64,000 nt of DNA from Chloroflexota bacterium (GTDB taxonomy: Bacteria; Chloroflexota; Anaerolineae; Aggregatilineales; Phototrophicaceae). Positions 58,331 through 64,000 of the stretch are shown here, in pieces. The notes beneath the pieces are model-generated. The model was not told the origin of the DNA. It saw only the letters and a program-made list of their open reading frames with translations, and did not search any database. The DNA lies in the NCBI GenBank assembly GCA_020161935.1, contig JAIUNI010000014.1:1-64000 (forward strand), read 5' to 3'. Numbering within the stretch: position 1 is the first letter of the stretch; every line of letters begins with the position of its first letter. A program made the translations under genes and the position numbers.

Positions 58331-59212
58331 ATGAAACGTAAATGGATGTTCGTCATCGTATTCGCCTTGATGCTCGTTGGGGTAGGGGCTGCCTCCGCCG
58401 CGCCCGCCGCACAGGATATACCCCCATCGCCGTATAGCGACTGGAACGGCAGTTTTCTCGTCCGTCCGGCTGTCCCTTTCGTCTGGATACGCCGGTCGCC
58501 TTTCAGCACGGGTGACGTGATGCACACCATCTACACCGGCGCACGGGTGAAAGCCCTGCATGTCGACCAGTCCCCGAACAGCGGCCTCGTCTATAACGAC
58601 GGTCAGTGGTGGGGCTACATCGGCAGCAGCGCCGGCGAGGGCTGGGTAGAGGTCAATTCGCTGGTGCGCGACATCAACGCCACGCCTGTACCCGCCAGCG
58701 GCGCACAAAATTGGCGCGTGTATAACGTGGTTCGCGTGAAGGCCAGCGTGCCGTTCGTGTGGCTGCGGTCGTCGGCTTCCTCGGATGCGCCGAACAGCGG
58801 GCAGCTCCCCAGCCGGACGACGTTCGTCGTTATGAGTACGCCGCAGTATGACGGAGCGCAGTGGTGGTGGCAGGTGCGCGAGGAACGGGGCAACCACGTC
58901 GGCTATGTCGAGCAGAACTCGCTGGAATACGTCCGCGCCCGTTCAACCGTGACCGCCCAGCCGATTCCAGCCGGGTTATGGATGGATGGTTATATCGTGC
59001 GGGTGAAGGCGAATGTGCCGTTCGTGTGGCTGCGGAACGCCCCCGACTCGCATTCGGGCATCGCGGAAACGGTGCTGAAACTGAATGAACTGGTGATCGG
59101 CAGCGAATCATCCGAGGATGCGTCGAAGCAGTTGTGGTACAAGGTGACGGCGAAGAACGGCGCGGTCGGTTGGGTGGAGGCGAATTCGCTGGAGTTCGTG
59201 CGGTTAGGCTAA
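58331..59212 (+). CDS. Secreted protein with three SH3-like repeats
   Basis: A 293-residue exported protein (signal peptide about 1-24, VGAASAAPAA). Three repeats of about 80 residues share the pattern VPFVWLRxxP/S...S (VRPAVPFVWIRRSP, VKASVPFVWLRSSA, VKANVPFVWLRNAP), each ending W-VE-NSLE. They are bacterial SH3-like domains, which often bind cell wall or surface polymers. AGGGAG lies five bases before the ATG at 58331. It is convergent with the giant phosphatase gene; the shared terminator separates them. Partner unknown. Confidence 0.8.
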   Translation: MKRKWMFVIVFALMLVGVGAASAAPAAQDIPPSPYSDWNGSFLVRPAVPFVWIRRSPFSTGDVMHTIYTGARVKALHVDQSPNSGLVYNDGQWWGYIGSSAGEGWVEVNSLVRDINATPVPASGAQNWRVYNVVRVKASVPFVWLRSSASSDAPNSGQLPSRTTFVVMSTPQYDGAQWWWQVREERGNHVGYVEQNSLEYVRARSTVTAQPIPAGLWMDGYIVRVKANVPFVWLRNAPDSHSGIAETVLKLNELVIGSESSEDASKQLWYKVTAKNGAVGWVEANSLEFVRLG

Positions 59213-59233
59213 ACAGGGTCGAATGTCAAAACC

Positions 59234-59264
59234 TTTGGGGGCATACGGCGGTATGCCCCTTTTC
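59234..59264. terminator. Convergent terminator
   Basis: GGGGCATAC (59238-59246) and GTATGCCCC (59251-59259) form a perfect 9-bp stem followed by TTTTC. It serves the SH3-repeat gene and, in reverse (AAAGGTTTTGAC), weakly the phosphatase gene. Confidence 0.7.
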
Positions 59265-59272
59265 ATGTCCGG

Positions 59273-62200
59273 TTAGCGCGTCGGTATGGGTGTGCGCGTC
59301 ACACGCGGGGAAGCATACGCGGCGGGCGGCGTGACCATCCACGGTGTTGGCGTGGGGGTCGCGGTCGGCGTGGGCGTAACCACCCGCGCGGGCGGCGTGG
59401 CGGACGGCACGAACACGATGAACGGCTGCATCCCCGGCAGGAACACAATCGGCGTTTCGGTCGGCGGTGGGGGAGGTGGCGGCGCGGCGGCTGTTTGCGT
59501 ACCGGCGGCGTTGGCCGTTTGCTGGACGGCGGCAGCGGTGTTGGCGGCATCCATCGCATCCTGCGTCTGCTGGAGCGCGGCGGCTGTACCGGCAGCGTCG
59601 GCAGTCAGTTGGGCGGCAGCAGCGGTGTTGGCCGCGTCAATCGCGTCCTGCGTTTGCTGGGCAGCCGCAGCGGTGGCGTTGGCATCGGCGGTTTGCTGCG
59701 CGGCGAGGGTAGCAGCCGCAGCGTTGGCCGTGTTCTGGGCATCAATGGCGGCTTGCGTTTGGGCAGCGGCAGCGGCGGTCGCGTTGGCGTTGGCTGTGCC
59801 TTGTGCATCGGCGGTCTGCTGGGCAGCGGCGGCGCTGGCCTGCGCGTTCTGGGTCGCAATCGCGGCGGCTGTCCCCTGCGCGTTCTGCGTCAGTTGCAGC
59901 GGGTTGGCGGCCTGCGTCTGCTGGGCGGCGTTCTGGGTTTGTTGAGCAGCGGCGGCTTGCGTATTCGCGGCGTTGGCGGTTTGCTGGGCAGCGGCGGCGT
60001 TGGTTTGTTGGGCGTTGGCGGTCTGCTGGGCGGCGGCTTGGGTTTGCAGCTCGAATATCGCTGTTTCAGCCGCAGCCGTGCCGGTCGCATTTTCATCATC
60101 CGGCGTAGTCGTTCCAACCGGGGTCAAGGTGATGGTTGGCGTGTTGGTGATGGTCGCGTTTTGCGTACCCGCCGCGTTGGCGGTTTGTTGGGCAGCCGCC
60201 TGTGTCTGCTGGGCAGCCGCAGCCGTACCCGCCGCGTTGGTCGCGTTCTGAGCAGCAGCGGTCGCCTGTGCCTGCTGGGCGGCGAGGGTCGCGTTGGCGT
60301 TGGCCGTTTGTTGGGCGGCGGTTTGCTGAACGGCGAACTGGGTTTGCTGTGCCGAGAAGGCGGTTGCTGTTTGGGCGTTCTGGGTTTGCAGCAGCGGGTT
60401 GACGGCCTGTGTTTGCTGGGCGGCTGTCCCTGTTAACTGTGCCGAGATCAACGTTTGCTGGGCGGCGATAGCGGTTTGCTGACCGGCGAACTGGGTCGCA
60501 GCAGCGGCGGTTGCGGTTTGCTGGCCGGGGTTATTACCCACGTTGCCAGCAGCGGCGGTCGCGGTCTGGTTGCTGGCGTTCTGGGTTTGCTGGGCGGCGG
60601 CTTGCGTCTGCTGGGCGGCGGCCTGCGTTTGCTGGGCAGCGATGGCCGTCCCCTGAATGAGCGTGGCGACGTATTGCCAGAAGGTGGCGGTCGCCGTTTG
60701 GGCGTTGGCCGTTTGTTGGACGGGCTGGGCGTTCTGCGTGGCCTGTGCCGCCGTGCTGGTTTGCTGGGCCGCCGCTAACGTTTGGGCGGCAGCGGTCGCG
60801 GTTTGGAACGGCCCTGCGTCGGTCGCAACCGGTGTTTCAGTCTGGGCGAGAACGGTCGCGGTTTGGTCGAGCGCGGTCTGTGTTTGCTGAACGCCTGCGG
60901 CTTGCGTCTGGGCGGCGATCAACGTTTGGGCAGCGGCGGTGGCGGTCGCGGGTGCGGCGGTGGCGGTTTGCTGCGCGGCCAACGTTTGGTTCACCACAGC
61001 CGTTTGCGTCACCACAATCGCCGTACCGGTCAGGTGTGCCGCCGTGCTGGTCAGGCCGATGGACTGCGTAGCCGTTTGGGCGGTGGCGGTTTGGGCGGCG
61101 CGGGTTTGTGCCGCCCGCGTTTGGTTTGCTTGAGCGGTCAGTTGGGCCGCAGCAGCCGTTTGCGCGGCGGCGGTGTTGGCGGCGTTCTGGGCAGCGGCGG
61201 CAGCGGTCGCGTTGGCATCCGAGGTTTGCTGGGCGTTCTGGGTTTGCTGGACGCTGGCGGCCTGTGTACCGGCGGCGTTGGCTGTACCTGCGGCGGCGGT
61301 TTGCTGACCGGCGACGGCGGTTTGCTGGAGCGCGTTTTGTGTACCGGCGGCGTTGGCGGTTTGGATGGCACCAGCAGCCTGAGTATTGGCGGCGTTCTGG
61401 GTTGCCACATTCGCGGCTTGCGTCAGTTGGACTGCCGCTTGGGTGCCACCGGCGTTGGCCGTTTGTTGGGCGGCGAGCGCGGTTTGCTGGGCGGCGATGG
61501 CACTGGCTTGAACGGCGGCCTGTGTCAACTGCTGGTTAACCGCGTTTTGCGTCTGCTGGGCGGCGAGGGTCGCCTGCTGGTTGACCTGCGTCTGCACAGC
61601 CTGCGAGGTTTGCTGGGCCTGTCCCGCATCGGCGGTGGCGGTCTGCGCGGCCTGCGTGCCTTGCTGGTTGGCGGCGGCGGTCTGTGTAAACTTCGCGGCG
61701 GAAGTCGGGCTAGGGGTTTGGCTGGGGGTCAGCGTCACCGTGCCGTCTTCCAACGGGCAGCCTTCATTCTCCTGAACGCCGGGGATGGTCGGGCAGCGGT
61801 CAACGATGTCGAACACACCGTCGAAGTCGATGTCGGAAAGCGGTGTCGGCGTGGGCAGCGGGCAGCCCTGATTTTCGACCGGGCCGGGTTCAATCGGGCA
61901 GACATCCACCGCGTCCGGCACATTGTCGCCGTCCTGGTCGGGGCAGCCGTTGGTACTGAGTGGGCCGGGTTCGAGCGGGCATTCGTCCTTGGGGTAGGGG
62001 AGTTGGTCGCCGTCTTGGTCGAGGGCGGTTTGCAAACAGGTAATCTGTTCTTCGCTCTGGGTGAGGGCGAACACGGTATCGTAGTAGGTTTTGACCTCAT
62101 CAAACAAAATCGGGCCAACTTCGATCAGCTTATTGTTGCTGATGTCCAGCAGCACGCGCTGACCGATGGGCATGACGGTTGGTTCTTCACCGGCGAAGGT

Positions 62201-63724
62201 GTAGTGGCAGTCGTTTTCCGCGCCGGTGAAGCAGGTGAGCGCCAGCTTTTCGGGGTCGTTGGGGATGGTGAGTTCGGCGGGAATTTGCTTGGCGGCGATG
62301 CACAAGGTTTCGGCATCGAAGCGCACATCGGTATCCTGCTGCGGGATGATGCTCACCTTCCCCTGCGAGTAGTCGCCGGTGTTGGCATACATATCACCTG
62401 CGGGGAACAACTGCCCGTTGATGACCTTATCCACCCGCGACACGGCATCAATTTGCATCAGGGTATCCTTCTGCAAATAGAAGTTCGACGGAATGATGGG
62501 CGGCAGGCTGGGGTCATCCTGCCCTTGAATGAGCAAGTAGTTGATCTCCGGCGAGGTGTAGAGTTTGGCTGGCAGCACCGGATTGCTGGGCAAGTTCAGG
62601 AAGTATTGGAAGCCGATCTGGTTAGCGGCCACGAGCGTCGGCGGTTGGGTGGCCGTTCCGGTTGCGGTGGGCGAGGGCGTGGGGGTGACGGTCGGCGTGG
62701 GCGTGGCGGTGGCGGAAAGCTGCAAGACCACCTGCACAATCGCGGTTTGGGTCGCGCCGACCTGTACGCGCTCGTTCTCGCCGCTGATGATACGGATACC
62801 CGCCAAAATCAGGATAATCATGACGACGGTGAAGGTCAGCCCTAAGCCGGTCTTTTGCTGGCGGCTGAGTCCCGCGCCGACACGCACCATCCGGCGGCTG
62901 CGGGATGGCACGAACAGCATCGAAATGGAGGTGTTATCTTCCGGTCGGCGGGCGGCGGCGTACTTCATCAACGCGCGGCCAGCACGTTCGACATCATCAT
63001 CCATCGCGTGTAATAACAGTTCGTTCTGGTGCAGGTAGGGCTGGCGATCCTGCGGGTTGAGGCCGAATAAGCCGTCCGAGGCGGCGAGAACCGTGTCGCC
63101 TTCCTTCAGCAGCAGACCGGCTTGCCCGATGCGGAAGGCGCGGCTGGTATTGACGAACGACCGCCCACGCTCGGCATAAAAGCCAATATCAACCTGTACG
63201 TCCGCATCCACGCCGATCATACGGGTGGAGTAGTCGCCGTTCTTCATCTTGGCGGCTTCTTCAACCGACATTTGCCCCGCGTAGACGTATTCATTCGCGA
63301 GGGTGTGGTCGATGTTCAGGCGGACGATCTGGCCTTCGCGCAGCAGGTAGATGCGGCTGTTGCCCACGCTGGCGACGAACATGCGCCCGTACTCGCCATC
63401 GTCGAGGTTGACGGCGACCACGGCGGCGGTGGCCGTCCCTTTACCGCGCAGTTCGCTAAAGACGATCTTGTTGGCACGCTCGACCGAATGCACCAATATT
63501 TTTGGCACATCGGTTTCCGGGCTGAGTTCGATGTACTCCATGATGGTGCGGGTCGTCAAACGGGCTGCTCGTTCACCGGCCTCGCTGCCACCCGCGCCGT
63601 CGCACACGATCAGCACTTGCAGGTTCAGGCCGCTGGCGGTTTTGATGACCCCATCAGCCGAGTAATCCTCAAGGTATTCGCGTGTCGCTATATCCCGGTC
63701 TGAAAATGCTGTAAGCTGCACCAA
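59273..63724 (-). CDS. Giant membrane protein: PP2C phosphatase, TM helix, thrombospondin-3-like repeats and Gln/Thr/Ala repeat domain
   Basis: A 1483-residue protein. Residues 1-275 are a PP2C/PPM Ser/Thr phosphatase: Asp42-Gly in VCDGAGGSEAGERAA, VGNSRIYLLR, AASDGLFG and EDNTSISML supply the metal ligands. One membrane helix lies at about 296-316. Outside are a Thr-Pro linker, a domain of unknown type (about 365-570), and three or four DxDGDxxPD thrombospondin-3-like calcium repeats (about 575-661). About 730 residues of AAQQTANAAGTQ-like repeats follow, then a Pro-rich end. An inside phosphatase joined to a long outside stalk suggests signalling across the envelope. The start is TTG at 63724 or GTG at 63721. 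Confidence 0.85.
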   Translation of the reverse strand: MVQLTAFSDRDIATREYLEDYSADGVIKTASGLNLQVLIVCDGAGGSEAGERAARLTTRTIMEYIELSPETDVPKILVHSVERANKIVFSELRGKGTATAAVVAVNLDDGEYGRMFVASVGNSRIYLLREGQIVRLNIDHTLANEYVYAGQMSVEEAAKMKNGDYSTRMIGVDADVQVDIGFYAERGRSFVNTSRAFRIGQAGLLLKEGDTVLAASDGLFGLNPQDRQPYLHQNELLLHAMDDDVERAGRALMKYAAARRPEDNTSISMLFVPSRSRRMVRVGAGLSRQQKTGLGLTFTVVMIILILAGIRIISGENERVQVGATQTAIVQVVLQLSATATPTPTVTPTPSPTATGTATQPPTLVAANQIGFQYFLNLPSNPVLPAKLYTSPEINYLLIQGQDDPSLPPIIPSNFYLQKDTLMQIDAVSRVDKVINGQLFPAGDMYANTGDYSQGKVSIIPQQDTDVRFDAETLCIAAKQIPAELTIPNDPEKLALTCFTGAENDCHYTFAGEEPTVMPIGQRVLLDISNNKLIEVGPILFDEVKTYYDTVFALTQSEEQITCLQTALDQDGDQLPYPKDECPLEPGPLSTNGCPDQDGDNVPDAVDVCPIEPGPVENQGCPLPTPTPLSDIDFDGVFDIVDRCPTIPGVQENEGCPLEDGTVTLTPSQTPSPTSAAKFTQTAAANQQGTQAAQTATADAGQAQQTSQAVQTQVNQQATLAAQQTQNAVNQQLTQAAVQASAIAAQQTALAAQQTANAGGTQAAVQLTQAANVATQNAANTQAAGAIQTANAAGTQNALQQTAVAGQQTAAAGTANAAGTQAASVQQTQNAQQTSDANATAAAAAQNAANTAAAQTAAAAQLTAQANQTRAAQTRAAQTATAQTATQSIGLTSTAAHLTGTAIVVTQTAVVNQTLAAQQTATAAPATATAAAQTLIAAQTQAAGVQQTQTALDQTATVLAQTETPVATDAGPFQTATAAAQTLAAAQQTSTAAQATQNAQPVQQTANAQTATATFWQYVATLIQGTAIAAQQTQAAAQQTQAAAQQTQNASNQTATAAAGNVGNNPGQQTATAAAATQFAGQQTAIAAQQTLISAQLTGTAAQQTQAVNPLLQTQNAQTATAFSAQQTQFAVQQTAAQQTANANATLAAQQAQATAAAQNATNAAGTAAAAQQTQAAAQQTANAAGTQNATITNTPTITLTPVGTTTPDDENATGTAAAETAIFELQTQAAAQQTANAQQTNAAAAQQTANAANTQAAAAQQTQNAAQQTQAANPLQLTQNAQGTAAAIATQNAQASAAAAQQTADAQGTANANATAAAAAQTQAAIDAQNTANAAAATLAAQQTADANATAAAAQQTQDAIDAANTAAAAQLTADAAGTAAALQQTQDAMDAANTAAAVQQTANAAGTQTAAAPPPPPPPTETPIVFLPGMQPFIVFVPSATPPARVVTPTPTATPTPTPWMVTPPAAYASPRVTRTPIPTR

Positions 63725-64000
63725 TTCAATTTGCCAATCTTCGATAAAACAATCTGTAGAGCATATTAATTTTGAAACTCGGTCGTGTTACATTCAGCGT
63801 GAGCGTTTATTGGCACGGACAGCATGTATGCTGTCCCTACAAATATCTGGTTGTGTGTAGGGACGCAATACAGCGCGTCCGTTTCCAAATTCCCCCATAC
63901 GCGCCATCACAAAAAAGGTTACTCAATCGGTATATTAATTTTTTTATTTATGTCATCACTTTAACGATACACCCAAAGTCTTTAGCCGAGACGTTACAAT
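63725..64000. repeat. Intergenic end of window with opposed CCCTAC hairpins
   Basis: A GGACAGC-stem hairpin with CCCTACA tail (63817-63841) and an opposed TGTAGGGACGC hairpin (63856-63881). No gene is seen in the last 276 bases. Confidence 0.7.

Noticed and set aside
60782..62845. A 687-codon plus-strand frame, and others at 59286-60436
   Set aside because: They are antisense to the PP2C gene with its Gln/Ala repeats, whose composition keeps the other strand open; the phosphatase motifs prove the minus strand.

Overview
This window looks like a chromosome segment of a GC-rich, free-living bacterium, most likely a Chloroflexota of the Anaerolineae type. The assignment is inferred from Thr-Pro linkers in secreted proteins, a giant Gln/Thr/Ala repeat protein behind a PP2C phosphatase, a MalT/LAL-type regulator, c-di-AMP receptors, a double PCuAC copper chaperone, and an extraordinary load of intergenic repeats. 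I see no rRNA, no convincing tRNA and no CRISPR array.

Layout. 0-6.5 kb: an FHA protein, a large protein with the leader motif typical of contractile-injection-system-associated proteins, and three paralogous YflT-like stress proteins. 6.5-15.4 kb is an accessory region: a Prim-Pol replication protein invaded by in-frame repeats, possible overlapping small transcription units, an unknown duplicated-domain protein, a tyrosine recombinase and several small genes. 15.6-22 kb: a sensor histidine kinase divergent from a MalT-like regulator, then small membrane proteins and a coiled-coil/CHAP protein. 22.5-25 kb: a GNAT enzyme and an EcoRV-like restriction-modification pair whose nuclease is truncated. 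25.4-30.2 kb: TetR regulator, cytochrome P450 with a promoter/operator, and a three-gene copper delivery operon (YtkA/cupredoxin-like, SCO1, PCuAC). 31-37.5 kb: LacI regulator, sugar ABC transporter (binding protein and two permeases) and a GH127 beta-L-arabinofuranosidase, which together look like uptake and breakdown of arabinofuranosides.

37.5-64 kb: a 1.6-kb tandem array with a 110-bp unit; Uma2 and DHFR-like proteins; a lone TnpB; two c-di-AMP receptors in tandem; an ArsR/AHSA1 pair; an EamA exporter; three tandem copies (plus two dispersed) of a ~78-residue HTH-like protein with strongly conserved leaders; a partition-like locus (MerR-type protein, RHH-like protein, ParM-like actin); DoxX; and secreted multidomain proteins (CAP + VHL-like + beta-helix, SH3-like repeats, PP2C + TM + thrombospondin-3-like + repeat domain).

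The dominant unexplained signal is in the non-coding DNA. At least three repeat systems run through it. (1) Hairpins with a constant CCCTAC tail whose stems change on both arms, often in inverted pairs and sometimes bounded by longer terminal inverted repeats. (2) MITE-like elements of 144-180 bp with ~23-bp terminal inverted repeats and 8-bp target duplications; their GC-rich cores also occur inside the Prim-Pol coding sequence. (3) Arrays of short words such as CGCCAAG, CGCAAAG and CACAGAG. All calls are by eye; family names rest on motif recognition and no search was run.
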